Shown here: positions 17,715-26,854 of the stretch, piece after piece | Numbering within the stretch: the stretch's first letter is position 1 | Layout of the letters: each line of letters begins with the position of its first letter | NCBI GenBank assembly: GCA_937990185.1 | Contig: CALKBI010000015.1 | Span: forward strand, 62,001-126,000 | Direction: 5' to 3' | DNA length: 64,000 bases | Origin: an uncultured Neomegalonema sp. | GTDB lineage: Bacteria > Pseudomonadota > Alphaproteobacteria > Rhodobacterales > Rhodobacteraceae | The notes under the pieces: generated by a model | What the model was told of the DNA's origin: nothing | The model's database searches: none | The model's input: the letters and a program-made list of their open reading frames with translations, nothing else | Program-made: the position numbers and the translations under genes

Positions 17715-19907
17715 ATGTATGTCGGACCCGCTATATCAGGCGTTTTGCATCTGGGGCTTTTAGCTCTAGCGCTGGCTCCTGCGCGTCCGGAACCATTTAT
17801 CTCTCCGGAATCCGGGCCGCCTGTTGCCGTCGAGATTATGACGCTGGATGAATATAACGCTGCGGTATCGCGTGCGCCCAATGTCGCTTCGCAAAATCTA
17901 TTGCCGCCGGAAAATCCGACGCCGCCCGAGCCGGATTTTGATGTTGCGATTAATCTTCCTCCTACCCGGCCCTCTTTGGCCGCGCCTTCATCTGATGGGG
18001 CGACTCTATCCGCTCCGCCAGAAATTTTTATTCCTGAAGTCGAGACGTCTGCTCCAGACTCTTCGCCTGTTGATGTCGATAGTGATGCGCCAGACCTTGC
18101 GTTGGATTCGCGGTCTTTGCAGGATAATCCCGTCACAAGAGCCGATATTGTACCGGATGATCGGGTTCGGATTGTAACGGCTCCTGAAGCACCGAAGCAA
18201 CCGCGCGGGGTGCTGGACGCGCTTGATATTGATACCGATCCGGATCAGCCGCCGGAGCCGGAAGAGCAAGCCGAGCAAAATCCTGACTCGGCCCCGCCTA
18301 CTGACGTTGCTGAGGCCGTCGAGCCGCAACGCAATGGTGCGCCTCCGTCGGACTCTCCTGTGCCTCGTGCCAAGCCGCGTGGCAGTCTCGCTGCTGAATC
18401 GAGCGATGACGAAACACCGGCATCGCCTGTGGCTGAAGCCGGTGATGGACCTCAACAAAGAAATACGGACGACGATCAGGATCGCACTGCAGATTTGGCG
18501 CGTGAGGCTCTTGAAAAACTGACGCTTGCTGAAGATGCTGCTGAGGCGGAAAGACGCGCTGCGGAGCTTGCAGAAGAAGAGCGCCTTGCCGAAGAAGACG
18601 CTCGGATTGCTGCAGAAGATGAGCGTATCGAAGCCGAGAAGGAATTGGCTGAACAGCAAGCGGCTGAAGAAGAGGCCGAACGTGTGGCTGAAGCAGAACG
18701 CGCGGCGGAAGAAGCTGAACGCAAGGCGATTGAAGAAGAAGCCAAGCGGCTTGTTGAGGCCGAGCTAGAACAGCAAAGGCAGGCTCAAGCTGAGGCTGAG
18801 GCTCAGAAAAAAGCAGAAGAACTTGCCGCTAAACGCGCCGCCGAGGAAGAGGCGAAGCGCCTAGCTGAAGCGGAGCTGGAAAAGCAAAGGCTCGCGGAAG
18901 AAGAAGCTCGCAAAAAAGCCGAAGAAGAACTCGCGGCTAAACGTGCAGCCGAGGAAAAAGCAAAACGTCTGGCTGAAGCTGAGCTTGAACGCTTAAGGCT
19001 CGCGGAAGAAGAAGCTCGAAAGAAAGCTGAAGAAGAGCTTGCAGCCCAACGTGCTGCCGAGGAAGAGGCAAAACGTTTGGCTGAGGCGGAAGCCCAACGC
19101 GCAGCTGAAGAAGAGGCAAAGCGTTTGGCTGAAGCGGAAGCCGCGCGCCTAGAGGAAGAACGGCGCAAGGTTGAGGCAGAAGCTGAAGCGTTGAGGCAAG
19201 CTCAGGCCGAGCTGGAAGCGCGCCGCCAGGCAGAGATTGCTGAACAAGAACGCTTGCGTCAGGAAGCTGAGCAACGCGCCCGTGAGGAACAACAGCGGCT
19301 TGCGGCAGAACAACAGCGCCTCGCCGAAGAACAAGCGCAACGTGCTTGGGAAGCCGAACAAAGGCGCCGCGCAGAAGAAGCTGAGGCCGCGCGCCAATAC
19401 GCACTGCGCCAGCAACAGCTGGAACAATATAATTCGCAGACACAGATTGGTCAGCAGACAGATCGTAATCTGTCTATTGGCTCTGGAGCACCCGCTCCGG
19501 CCCCGGCTCCGGCAGGCGATGCGTTTTTAGCATTGCTTGGTGATGCTGTTGGATCACAAGGTGCTGGTTCTGCAGGCGGATCGCGCACATTTTCTCAGAA
19601 TGTTGCGGCTCAGAATAACGCGGCTCCACTCTCTCCCGGTGAGCAGCAACAGTTACTTAATCAGCTATCGCGGTGCTGGCGGATGATCGGGCAGACAACG
19701 CAGATTGTTACTATGCGCGTTACGCTTACCCGCGACGGTCGGGTCAGCAACGCTATCCCGCTTAATGGTTCCGGCCTCGCAGTCGAACATGCGTTTCGGG
19801 CTTTGCAGGATACGTCTTGCCAGCCATTCCAATTGCCGCCTCAAAAGTATGGATCATGGCAACAAATCGATATTGTTTTTGATCCAAGAAGGATTTCGAT
19901 TCAATGA
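17715..19907 (+). CDS. tolA: Tol-Pal system protein TolA, unusually long
   Basis: 730 residues against about 420 in E. coli. A short N-terminal helix (ISGVLHLGLLALALAPA, 8-24) anchors it in the inner membrane. Residues about 30-255 are a Pro/Asp/Glu-rich linker, about 258-571 an Ala/Glu/Lys/Arg-rich helical coil with repeated EEEAKRLAEAE units, then a Gln/Gly/Ala linker and a C-terminal domain from about 642 (LNQLSRCWRMIGQ ... MRVTLTRDGRV ... PFQLPPQKYGSW) that meets TolB and Pal. TolA spans the periplasm and transmits force from TolQR. A 131-base gap follows tolR. The extra length matches the extended Pal encoded nearby. Confidence 0.93.
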   Translation: MYVGPAISGVLHLGLLALALAPARPEPFISPESGPPVAVEIMTLDEYNAAVSRAPNVASQNLLPPENPTPPEPDFDVAINLPPTRPSLAAPSSDGATLSAPPEIFIPEVETSAPDSSPVDVDSDAPDLALDSRSLQDNPVTRADIVPDDRVRIVTAPEAPKQPRGVLDALDIDTDPDQPPEPEEQAEQNPDSAPPTDVAEAVEPQRNGAPPSDSPVPRAKPRGSLAAESSDDETPASPVAEAGDGPQQRNTDDDQDRTADLAREALEKLTLAEDAAEAERRAAELAEEERLAEEDARIAAEDERIEAEKELAEQQAAEEEAERVAEAERAAEEAERKAIEEEAKRLVEAELEQQRQAQAEAEAQKKAEELAAKRAAEEEAKRLAEAELEKQRLAEEEARKKAEEELAAKRAAEEKAKRLAEAELERLRLAEEEARKKAEEELAAQRAAEEEAKRLAEAEAQRAAEEEAKRLAEAEAARLEEERRKVEAEAEALRQAQAELEARRQAEIAEQERLRQEAEQRAREEQQRLAAEQQRLAEEQAQRAWEAEQRRRAEEAEAARQYALRQQQLEQYNSQTQIGQQTDRNLSIGSGAPAPAPAPAGDAFLALLGDAVGSQGAGSAGGSRTFSQNVAAQNNAAPLSPGEQQQLLNQLSRCWRMIGQTTQIVTMRVTLTRDGRVSNAIPLNGSGLAVEHAFRALQDTSCQPFQLPPQKYGSWQQIDIVFDPRRISIQ
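18801..19150 (+). repeat. Degenerate in-frame repeats of about 36 codons in tolA
   Basis: Within the TolA coil, three successive blocks of about 36 residues share the plan KKAEEELAAKRAAEEEAKRL then AEAELEKQRLAEEEAR, the third being shortened and followed by two AQRAAEEEAKRLAEAE units. The nucleotide copies have diverged at third positions, so the expansion is not very recent. Confidence 0.75.
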
Positions 19908-21241
19908 CAAGAACACTGTTGCGGCTTAGCCTTTTGGCTTTCTTAATGCCTGCGCTTCTGGCGTTTTCTGAACGGGCTGTTGCCCAATCTGCGCCGTTGA
20001 AACTGACACTCGATCAAGGGATTGTCGAGCCGCTCCCGGTTTCGGTGCTCGACTTTTTCAGTGGTAATGGGCGTCCGGATCAACTCGGTAGTCAGATTGC
20101 ACAGGTTATTGAAGCGGATCTCGCATCGACGGGCCTTTTCCGTGCTGTTCCTGATGCAGCCGTGGCTCCGCTAGCGCCGAGTTTCATCTCGCCGCCCCGG
20201 TTTAGTGATGTGCGGGCGGTTTCGAACGCGGTTGCTTTGGTCACGGGCGAGACGACGCAAGCCGGTGATGGGCGGATGACGCTCAAATTCCGTTTGTGGG
20301 ATGTTGTCAGCCAACAGCAACTCGCCGGATTTCAATATACTGCCGATCCCGGCGCATGGCGTCGGATGGCGCACCGCACCGCTGATGCGATTTATGAACG
20401 CCTGACCGGAGAACCGGGATATTTCGAAACCCGGGTTGTCTTCATTGATGAGCAAGGGCCGAAAGACAAGCGTGTGAAGCGTCTTGCGGTGATGGATTAC
20501 GACGGAGCGAATGTTGAATATTTAACCGGCGGCAACTCTTTGGTTTTGACGCCCCGATATTCGCCGCGCTCGCAAGAGGTGACATATATCACCTATCGGG
20601 ATGGTCTGCCGCGTGTGTACCTGCTCGATGTGGAAACGCGCCGCCAGGAAATTCTGGGCCGGTTTCCGGGCATGACTTTTGCTCCGCGCTTTTCGCCCAA
20701 TGGAACCAGTGTGGTAATGAGTCTCGCTAAGGGCGGCACGACGGATATTTATCAAATGGATTTGGCATCGCGTCAGGTTCAACAACTTACACGCGGATCG
20801 TCGATCAATACTGCGCCCTCTTATTCGCCTGATGGGGCACGGATTGTCTTCGAGTCTGATCGTGGCGGATCGCAGCAGCTTTACGTTATGGGCGGTGATG
20901 GCAGGAACCCGAGACGTATCAGCTTTGGCGATGGAAGATATGCTTCGCCCGTTTGGTCGCCTCGCGGTGATCTGATTGCTTTCACCAAAATTACCAAGGG
21001 GTCGTTTGGTATTGGTGTCATGGCCCCGGATGGTTCCGGCGAGCGTATGCTGACAAGCAGCTTCCTTGACGACAGCCCAACATGGTCACCAAACGGTCGC
21101 CGCTTGATGTTCTATCGGGAGACATCAGGAGAGAACGGCCAGTCAGCGCTTTACACGGTGGATGTTCGGGGAGGCAGTGAACAGCGCGTTCGGACTCCCG
21201 GCCCTGCTTCTGACCCGGCTTGGGGACCGTTGATGCGCTAA
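19904..21241 (+). CDS. tolB: Tol-Pal system protein TolB
   Basis: 445 residues. Signal peptide at 1-27 (LLRLSLLAFLMPALLAFSERAVAQ), then the N-terminal domain with TLDQGIVEPLPVSVLDFF and the six-bladed propeller marked by repeats such as LTPRYSPRSQEVTYITY, FAPRFSPNGTSVVMSL, TAPSYSPDGARIVFESDRGGSQQLYVM and ASPVWSPRGDLIAFTKI. TolB is periplasmic and switches between Pal and TolA. The ATG overlaps the tolA stop (ATGA). Standard length and intact blades. Confidence 0.97.
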   Translation: MTRTLLRLSLLAFLMPALLAFSERAVAQSAPLKLTLDQGIVEPLPVSVLDFFSGNGRPDQLGSQIAQVIEADLASTGLFRAVPDAAVAPLAPSFISPPRFSDVRAVSNAVALVTGETTQAGDGRMTLKFRLWDVVSQQQLAGFQYTADPGAWRRMAHRTADAIYERLTGEPGYFETRVVFIDEQGPKDKRVKRLAVMDYDGANVEYLTGGNSLVLTPRYSPRSQEVTYITYRDGLPRVYLLDVETRRQEILGRFPGMTFAPRFSPNGTSVVMSLAKGGTTDIYQMDLASRQVQQLTRGSSINTAPSYSPDGARIVFESDRGGSQQLYVMGGDGRNPRRISFGDGRYASPVWSPRGDLIAFTKITKGSFGIGVMAPDGSGERMLTSSFLDDSPTWSPNGRRLMFYRETSGENGQSALYTVDVRGGSEQRVRTPGPASDPAWGPLMR

Positions 21242-21288
21242 TGCCACTTTTGAATGTGAACCGAGTTTTAGAGTGAACCCTACGTTTC

Positions 21289-21304
21289 GGCAAAACGTTT
21301 TGCC
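21289..21304. promoter_or_regulatory. 16-bp perfect palindrome between tolB and pal
   Basis: GGCAAAACGTTTTGCC (21289-21304) is a perfect palindrome in the 133-base gap before pal. It could be an operator, or fold into a short hairpin that processes the transcript. No T-run follows on the coding strand beyond TTTG. Function is inferred from symmetry only. Confidence 0.35.
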
Positions 21305-21374
21305 TTTGACAGAAACCAACAGCAGGACATGCACTTTCCCTGCACATTGAAATAACAGATCGAGGAGATCTTTC

Positions 21375-22439
21375 ATGCGTATTACCGCACTCCGTTTTGC
21401 TCTGATTGCCACAATAGCATCCGTTGCTTTAGCTGGCTGTGCCGGTAAGAAAGTCCCGGTAGGTGTAGACTCGAATACGTCCGCTAGTGGTGTGGGCGGT
21501 TTTGGCCCGGGTAGTGGTGCAGGCTCAGCTCCCCGTGGATTTGGTGCTGGCGCAGGTTCCGGAGCTGGTGGCGCTGGCGCCGGGACTGCTGGCGCTGGAA
21601 CTGGCGGTGTTGGAACCGCTGGCGCTGGAGCAGGTGGTGTCGGAACTGCTGGCGCTGGAGCTGGCGGCGTTGGAGCCGCTGGTGCTGGAGCTGGTGGCAT
21701 TGGAACCGCTGGTCAGTTGTTTAGGGATGCGAACGGCAATCTGGTTGATGCAAATGGCAACCGTGTTGATGAGTTCGGTAATCCTCTCGGTGGTGGTGCT
21801 GCTGGTGGAGGCACACTCCAAGCAGGTGGTAATGGCGTCTTTCTAGACGGAAACGGCAATTTCGTAGACGCGAATGGCAATCCTGTCGATGCGAACGGCA
21901 ATCGTATCGCCGGTGGTGCAAATGGGATTACGACCGATGGCAATGGCAACTTTTTTGATGCCAATGGCAATCGGGTTGATCAGTTCGGTAATCCGCTTGG
22001 CGGATCGCAAGGGGGCGGCCAATTCGCAACGGGTCCAAGCTTAGAATCTTATAACTTTGCAGGCGATGACGGCAGCGACGGGTACTTCGTTCAGCGCGTC
22101 GGTGACAGAGTCCTTTTCGAAACCGATAGCTCGACGATTGATACGGAAAGTCAGGAAATCCTCCGCAGGCAAGCTGCGTGGTTCCAGCGACACCCACAAT
22201 ACGCGATTACGATTGAAGGCCATGCCGATGAACGTGGCACGCGCGATTATAACCTTGCACTTGGCGCACGGCGCGCGAATGCGGTTCGCAGCTACCTAAG
22301 TTCAGTCGGTATCGCGCCGAACCGAATTCGGACCGTTTCGTTTGGTAAAGAGCGCCCAGTGAGAGCCAGCTCGACCCCGGGTGCATGGCGGGTGAACCGC
22401 CGAGCCGTCACAACATTGCGCGGCGGACCTTCTTCGTAG
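21375..22439 (+). CDS. pal: Peptidoglycan-associated lipoprotein Pal with expanded repeat linker
   Basis: 354 residues, about twice the usual 150-180. A lipoprotein signal ends at Cys22 (lipobox LAGC). The OmpA-type peptidoglycan-binding domain is normal: RVLFETDSSTI, then ITIEGHADERGTRDYNLALGARRANAV (about 278-304) and RIRTVSFGKERP. Between them lie about 210 residues of low complexity: a Gly/Ala tract with four copies of a 10-residue GGVGTAGAGA unit (77-114) and then Asp-Gly-Asn repeats of seven residues such as DANGNLV and DANGNRV (118-210). Pal anchors the outer membrane to the wall and is the outer end of Tol-Pal. The linker should let it reach further. GAGGAG ribosome site before the ATG. 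Confidence 0.95.
   Translation: MRITALRFALIATIASVALAGCAGKKVPVGVDSNTSASGVGGFGPGSGAGSAPRGFGAGAGSGAGGAGAGTAGAGTGGVGTAGAGAGGVGTAGAGAGGVGAAGAGAGGIGTAGQLFRDANGNLVDANGNRVDEFGNPLGGGAAGGGTLQAGGNGVFLDGNGNFVDANGNPVDANGNRIAGGANGITTDGNGNFFDANGNRVDQFGNPLGGSQGGGQFATGPSLESYNFAGDDGSDGYFVQRVGDRVLFETDSSTIDTESQEILRRQAAWFQRHPQYAITIEGHADERGTRDYNLALGARRANAVRSYLSSVGIAPNRIRTVSFGKERPVRASSTPGAWRVNRRAVTTLRGGPSS
21603..21716 (+). repeat. Tandem 30-bp repeats in pal (Gly/Ala unit)
   Basis: Four tandem copies, the last one partial, of a 30-bp unit encoding GGVGTAGAGA, with third-position variation between copies. The preceding 60 bases are similar but irregular. Such tandem arrays are prone to copy-number change. Confidence 0.85.
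21726..22004 (+). repeat. DxNGN heptad repeats in pal
   Basis: Nine 21-bp units in three groups of three, separated by Gly-rich spacers. Each encodes a seven-residue unit of the type Asp-(Ala/Gly)-Asn-Gly-Asn-x-hydrophobic; the last unit of the first and third groups is DEFGNPL or DQFGNPL. The Asp/Asn/Gly pattern is reminiscent of calcium-binding turns, which is inference. Confidence 0.8.
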
Positions 22440-22530
22440 AATTATTATCTCGCCCCGATTGAAAGATTGGGGCGAGGTTTTGCTAGATCGACCATGAGAT
22501 TTTTTGACAACAACAAATGTGCGCATTCAG

Positions 22531-23484
22531 ATGATTATTCTTCGCTCGATACGGAATATCTCGCTCGTCCTGTTTGCCATTGCCGCGCTTGCAGTTCCCG
22601 CCGAAGCTCAACAACGGATTCAAATCGGAGATTTGCTTCAACGCATTGATCGCTTGGAGACTGAAGTTACCCGGTTGAGAGTTTCATCAGGCGGCGGCGG
22701 TGATGTGGTACGTCTTGATCAGATCGAGCAAGAATTACGTCGTTTGACGGGCATTATTGAGCGCCTTGATTTCGATAGCCGCAAAGCAGACTCTGCATCG
22801 AATAAACGACTGGATAGTTTTGAGAGTCGCTTGTCGGCGCTCGAAGAAGCTGGGGCTGCGACTGTGTCCCGTCCTCCTTTGGCGACGGACAATAGTTTTG
22901 CGAGCACTGCGCCGCCGCAAGGCCCAATACAAGGTCCTGTACAAGGCCCAGAAATTACGTCATTCGCCCCCCCGATCGAGACCACTCCGCAATTCCAACC
23001 TCAGGCAACTTTCAATCCTCCATCGGACGGATTTCAGCCTCAGACATTTGAACCGCAGCCAGTCCAACCCGCGCAACCTGCGCCGCAAGCCTTTCAAAAT
23101 GCCGACCTGCTATACGATGAAGGTGTGCGGTTGCTGAATATTGGTTCGTTTGATCAGGCGGGTGCGCAGTTTGAAGACCTGATTGCGTCACACCCTCAAG
23201 ACCCTAAAGCCGGACAAGCTCAGTTTTGGCTAGGGGATATGCATTTTAAGTTGGGCCGGTATGAACAAGCGGCGTCGGCATTTCTGGATTCTTTTCGGAA
23301 TTGGCCTGACGGCCAGAAAGCGCCCGATAGCTTGTTAAAACTGGGCATGACATTGGCGAATATCGGTAAGACAGAAGAAGCCTGTCTTAGCTTTAAGCAG
23401 GTTCCGGCACGTTATCCTGGCGCTTCACCGGCGTTGCTTCGTCGTGCCGACATTGAAAGTCAGCGGTTCCGTTGCGGGGGTTAG
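22531..23484 (+). CDS. cpoB: Tol-Pal cell division coordinator CpoB (YbgF)
   Basis: 317 residues from ATG 22531; a TTG at 22504 and GTG at 22519 in the same frame could extend it by up to nine residues. The signal peptide (ISLVLFAIAALAVPAEAQ) is followed by the trimerising coil QIGDLLQRIDRLETEVTRLR ... VRLDQIEQELRRLTGIIERL, a Pro/Gln-rich linker, and three TPR repeats (LYDEGVRLLNIGSFDQAGAQFEDLIASHPQDP, AQFWLGDMHFKLGRYEQAASAF, LLKLGMTLANIGKTEEACLSF). CpoB is periplasmic and links Tol-Pal with septal peptidoglycan synthesis. It ends inside the start of tilS. Confidence 0.92.
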   Translation: MIILRSIRNISLVLFAIAALAVPAEAQQRIQIGDLLQRIDRLETEVTRLRVSSGGGGDVVRLDQIEQELRRLTGIIERLDFDSRKADSASNKRLDSFESRLSALEEAGAATVSRPPLATDNSFASTAPPQGPIQGPVQGPEITSFAPPIETTPQFQPQATFNPPSDGFQPQTFEPQPVQPAQPAPQAFQNADLLYDEGVRLLNIGSFDQAGAQFEDLIASHPQDPKAGQAQFWLGDMHFKLGRYEQAASAFLDSFRNWPDGQKAPDSLLKLGMTLANIGKTEEACLSFKQVPARYPGASPALLRRADIESQRFRCGG

Positions 23485-24779
23485 AGCCAGAGTCCGACCT
23501 TTCCGATGCTATTCAAAACCTCGGAATCCGCTGCTTTGATTCCTTAGGTAATCTTTCTGGAGATCTGGCTGTCGCTGTGTCTGGTGGCAGTGACAGTATG
23601 GCCTTGTTACGCCTTGCTCATGTCTATTGCGGACAAGCTCACAAAAAAATCGTTGCGTTGACCGTTGATCATGGCTTGCGTGCCGCCTCTGCCGATGAAG
23701 CTGGGCAAGTGGCGGCTTGGTGCGATGATCTGGGTGTCGAGCATCATATTTTGCATTGGGAGTATCAAGGCAAAGGGAACCTCTCGGCTGTCGCTCGCGA
23801 TGGACGTTATCGTTTGATGGCGGACTTTTGCTGGGCGCGCGGTATCGAGCATCTCTACACCGGCCATACGGTTGATGATCAGGCAGAAACGGTGTTGATG
23901 CGCTTGGCACGGGGCTCAGGCGTTGATGGCCTTGCAGGGATGGCGCGGGAGACACCGTTATGGGGCATTACAGTGGTTCGGCCCTTTGTCTTGGATCAAA
24001 CGCGGGAGCGCCTGAGGGAGATCTTACGGGAATTCGGACAGGAATGGATCGACGATCCGACCAATGACGACCCGAGCTATGATCGTGTGAAGGCCAGACA
24101 AGTGTTTGAGCACCTCGAACCGTTGGGTATCAGTGTCAGCTCTTTGTCCGGTTTGGCGCATCGGATGGGGTTGGCCAAGCAGGTGCTGCAACATCAGGCT
24201 GATGAACTGATTCAAAATGCAGTCTTTTTGTCCCCGATGGGGTTTGCGGAACTTGACGTGAATGCCTTTGCCGATGCCGAAACCGAGACCGCATGTCGAG
24301 TAATTGGCCAGACGATCAACTTAATCTCTGGCAATGGCGGTCGGCCTCGCCTGTCCGTTGAAGAGGAGATGCTTGAATGGATGCTGAAAAGGGATACTAC
24401 CGGCGGAAAGACGTTCGCACATTGTACTTTTAGGCCGAATGGGGATCGTTTCAATATTTTGCGAGAAGTGATCCGCTGTGCGCCTAAGACGCAACCCGCA
24501 GAAATTAACGGTTTATGGGATGGTCGTTTCTATTTCGATATTGTGAGCAACAAGGATGTCTCGGGCTTGCAAGTCGGTGCATTGGGTGAAGCAGGAATCG
24601 CTCAGATTCCGAAAGATAATGTCGATTACTCAGTGGCTTGGCTTGCGGCCCCCCGCGAGGCACGTCTGGCCACGCCCGCGCTCTGGCGGGGTGATGTTCT
24701 TGTTAATGCCCCGCTTGCTCAGTGGGCTGCTGAAACAAACGGACCTGAACTTGTTGTAAAGGCTCGTTGGTCCAAATAG
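23472..24779 (+). CDS. tilS: tRNA(Ile)-lysidine synthase
   Basis: 435 residues. The PP-loop ATP-binding motif is VAVSGGSDSMALLRLAH (about 34-50), followed by VALTVDHGLRAASADEA and YTGHTVDDQAETVLMRLARGSGVDGLAGM, all diagnostic of TilS. The enzyme adds lysine to C34 of tRNA-Ile(CAU), changing codon reading from AUG to AUA. The TTG start at 23472 lies inside cpoB (13-base overlap), so translation is probably coupled. The C-terminal half is divergent, as usual for alphaproteobacteria. Confidence 0.93.
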   Translation: MRGLEPESDLSDAIQNLGIRCFDSLGNLSGDLAVAVSGGSDSMALLRLAHVYCGQAHKKIVALTVDHGLRAASADEAGQVAAWCDDLGVEHHILHWEYQGKGNLSAVARDGRYRLMADFCWARGIEHLYTGHTVDDQAETVLMRLARGSGVDGLAGMARETPLWGITVVRPFVLDQTRERLREILREFGQEWIDDPTNDDPSYDRVKARQVFEHLEPLGISVSSLSGLAHRMGLAKQVLQHQADELIQNAVFLSPMGFAELDVNAFADAETETACRVIGQTINLISGNGGRPRLSVEEEMLEWMLKRDTTGGKTFAHCTFRPNGDRFNILREVIRCAPKTQPAEINGLWDGRFYFDIVSNKDVSGLQVGALGEAGIAQIPKDNVDYSVAWLAAPREARLATPALWRGDVLVNAPLAQWAAETNGPELVVKARWSK

Positions 24780-24885
24780 TGCTTATCAAAATGCCCTGAT
24801 GGTTGATTGGTCTGGATAAGGGCTTATCTTGCAGATAGGTGCTGCATATAAAGAGCGTTAATCGCGTCCCGTACGGAGATACCGC

Positions 24886-26790
24886 GTGAATAATTTTAAG
24901 AACCTTGGGCTGTGGCTCGTCATCATTTTTCTGGTGATTGCGCTGTTCAACCTGTTTGGACAACCCGGCGGACCCGGATCGTCGCGTGAGCTTGGCTATT
25001 CTGATTTCATCGAACGGGTGGAAGACGGACAAGTTCGTGATGTTAAAATCTCAGGAGAGCGCGTTACCGGGCATATGAATTCATCCGGCGAGACGTTCTA
25101 TGTTTACGTGCCTGATGATACGGACGGCATGTTCGAAAAGCTTGAAGCTAGCGATGTAAGGATAACCGTTGATCCTCAGGAGCGCGGTGCGCTTGCTTCG
25201 TTCTTGCTCTCATGGCTGCCGTTCATTCTAATTATCGCTGTATGGGTGTTCTTCATGCGCCAAATGCAGGGGGGCGGCAAAGGCGCGATGAGTTTTGGCA
25301 AGTCCAAAGCCAAATTGCTCACCGAAAAAGCAGGACGGGTCACATTTGATGATGTGGCCGGTATCGATGAGGCGAAAGAAGAATTGCAGGAAATCGTCGA
25401 GTTCCTGCGTGATCCTCAGAAATATTCCCGTTTGGGCGGTAAAATTCCCAAAGGCGCATTGCTCGTTGGCCCTCCGGGTACTGGTAAAACGCTGTTGGCA
25501 CGCGCGATTGCGGGTGAGGCTGCTGTGCCTTTCTTTACAATCTCGGGTTCTGATTTTGTCGAGATGTTCGTTGGTGTCGGTGCATCGCGGGTCCGCGATA
25601 TGTTCGAGCAAGCCAAAAAGAACGCGCCTTGTATCGTCTTCATTGATGAGATCGACGCTGTGGGCCGTCATCGGGGTGCGGGATATGGCGGCGGTAATGA
25701 TGAGCGCGAACAAACGCTTAACCAGTTGCTCGTCGAGATGGACGGTTTTGAATCGAATGAAGGCGTGATCCTGATCGCCGCAACGAACCGTCCTGATGTT
25801 CTTGACCCTGCATTGTTGCGCCCCGGTCGTTTTGACCGTCAGGTCACGGTGAATAATCCTGACATCAATGGCCGCGAAAAAATCCTCGAAGTTCACGCAC
25901 GCAAAGTGCCGCTGGCTCCGGGTGTTGATCTCAAGCGTATTGCGCGCTCAACACCGGGTTTCTCGGGTGCTGATTTGGCGAACCTTGTGAACGAAGCGGC
26001 TTTGACAGCGGCGCGCCTTGGCAAGCGGCTTGTCACGATGGATGATTTCGAGTTCGCCAAAGATAAAGTGATGATGGGCGCTGAGCGTCGCTCGATGGTG
26101 ATGACCGAACACGAAAAAGCGGTAACAGCTTACCACGAAGCCGGACATGCGCTGGTTGCGATGAATGTGCCGCAACATGATCCGGTTTATAAGGCGACGA
26201 TTATTCCGCGGGGCCGTGCGCTGGGCCTTGTTATGTCTGTGCCTGAGCGCGATACGTATTCTGTGACTAAGACGAAATACACGTCAAAAATCGCGATGGC
26301 GATGGCGGGTAAAGCGGCTGAGATCATCAAATACGGCGAGGACAACGTATCCTCTGGCCCTGTGAGCGACATTCAGCAGGTCTCAAAAATTGCCCGCGCG
26401 ATGGTCACGCAATTCGGGATGTCTGATAAAATCGGCAATGTGAACTATTCGGGCGAGCAGGACAGCTTTCTTGGCAGTTACAATTCCGGTGGTCCGCAGA
26501 TTTCCAGCGGAACGCAAAACATCATTGAAGAAGAAGTTAAACGACTGATTGATGATGGGTACGATACTGCGTTTCGGATTTTGACCGAACAATCGGTCGA
26601 GTTTGAGCGTTTGGCTCAGGGTCTTATCGAATATGAGACGCTGACCGGTGATGAGATCAAAAAGGTGATTGCGGGAGAGCCGCTGAACCGTGATGAGGAC
26701 GATTCTAGCTCTGGTGGAACGCCGCTGACATCGGTTCCGAAGACGAAAAAGCCGAAATCGGATTCTGGAATGGAACCTCAACCAACCTAG
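24886..26790 (+). CDS. ftsH: ATP-dependent zinc metalloprotease FtsH
   Basis: 634 residues, standard. Two helices (about 6-22 and 103-124) hold it in the inner membrane with a small periplasmic domain between. The AAA module has Walker A GPPGTGKT (about 195-202), Walker [18 protein letters not shown] and the arginine-finger region RPGRFDRQV; the protease has the zinc motif HEAGH (417-421). FtsH degrades membrane proteins and regulators such as LpxC or RpoH. The start is GTG at 24886 after an AC-GGAGA ribosome site. The tail is Ser/Thr/Lys-rich. A terminator follows. tilS-ftsH-folP is a common alphaproteobacterial order. Confidence 0.98.
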   Translation: MNNFKNLGLWLVIIFLVIALFNLFGQPGGPGSSRELGYSDFIERVEDGQVRDVKISGERVTGHMNSSGETFYVYVPDDTDGMFEKLEASDVRITVDPQERGALASFLLSWLPFILIIAVWVFFMRQMQGGGKGAMSFGKSKAKLLTEKAGRVTFDDVAGIDEAKEELQEIVEFLRDPQKYSRLGGKIPKGALLVGPPGTGKTLLARAIAGEAAVPFFTISGSDFVEMFVGVGASRVRDMFEQAKKNAPCIVFIDEIDAVGRHRGAGYGGGNDEREQTLNQLLVEMDGFESNEGVILIAATNRPDVLDPALLRPGRFDRQVTVNNPDINGREKILEVHARKVPLAPGVDLKRIARSTPGFSGADLANLVNEAALTAARLGKRLVTMDDFEFAKDKVMMGAERRSMVMTEHEKAVTAYHEAGHALVAMNVPQHDPVYKATIIPRGRALGLVMSVPERDTYSVTKTKYTSKIAMAMAGKAAEIIKYGEDNVSSGPVSDIQQVSKIARAMVTQFGMSDKIGNVNYSGEQDSFLGSYNSGGPQISSGTQNIIEEEVKRLIDDGYDTAFRILTEQSVEFERLAQGLIEYETLTGDEIKKVIAGEPLNRDEDDSSSGGTPLTSVPKTKKPKSDSGMEPQPT

Positions 26791-26821
26791 CAATCCTTGA
26801 CCGCACTACGGTTAAATTTCA

Positions 26822-26854
26822 AAGTCCTCGCGATATTTCGTGAGGACTTTTTTT
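26822..26854 (+). terminator. Intrinsic terminator after ftsH, overlapping the folP leader
   Basis: AAGTCCTC (26822-26829) pairs with GAGGACTT (26842-26849), with a short inner loop, followed by a run of T to 26854. This is a textbook rho-independent terminator. The right arm holds GAGGA, eight bases before the ATG at 26855, so the same bases may serve as the folP ribosome site. Confidence 0.85.

Noticed and set aside
18006-19443. Long reverse-strand frames opposite tolA
   Set aside because: They are low-complexity mirror products of the Ala/Glu/Lys codons, with no start signals or families.
21603-22004. CRISPR-like array
   Set aside because: The repeats are in frame, contiguous, without unique spacers, and encode the Pal linker.
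24829-24860. Heat-shock sigma-32-like promoter before ftsH (CTTGCA ... CATATAA)
   Set aside because: The spacing between the two elements is only about 11 bases, too short for a promoter.
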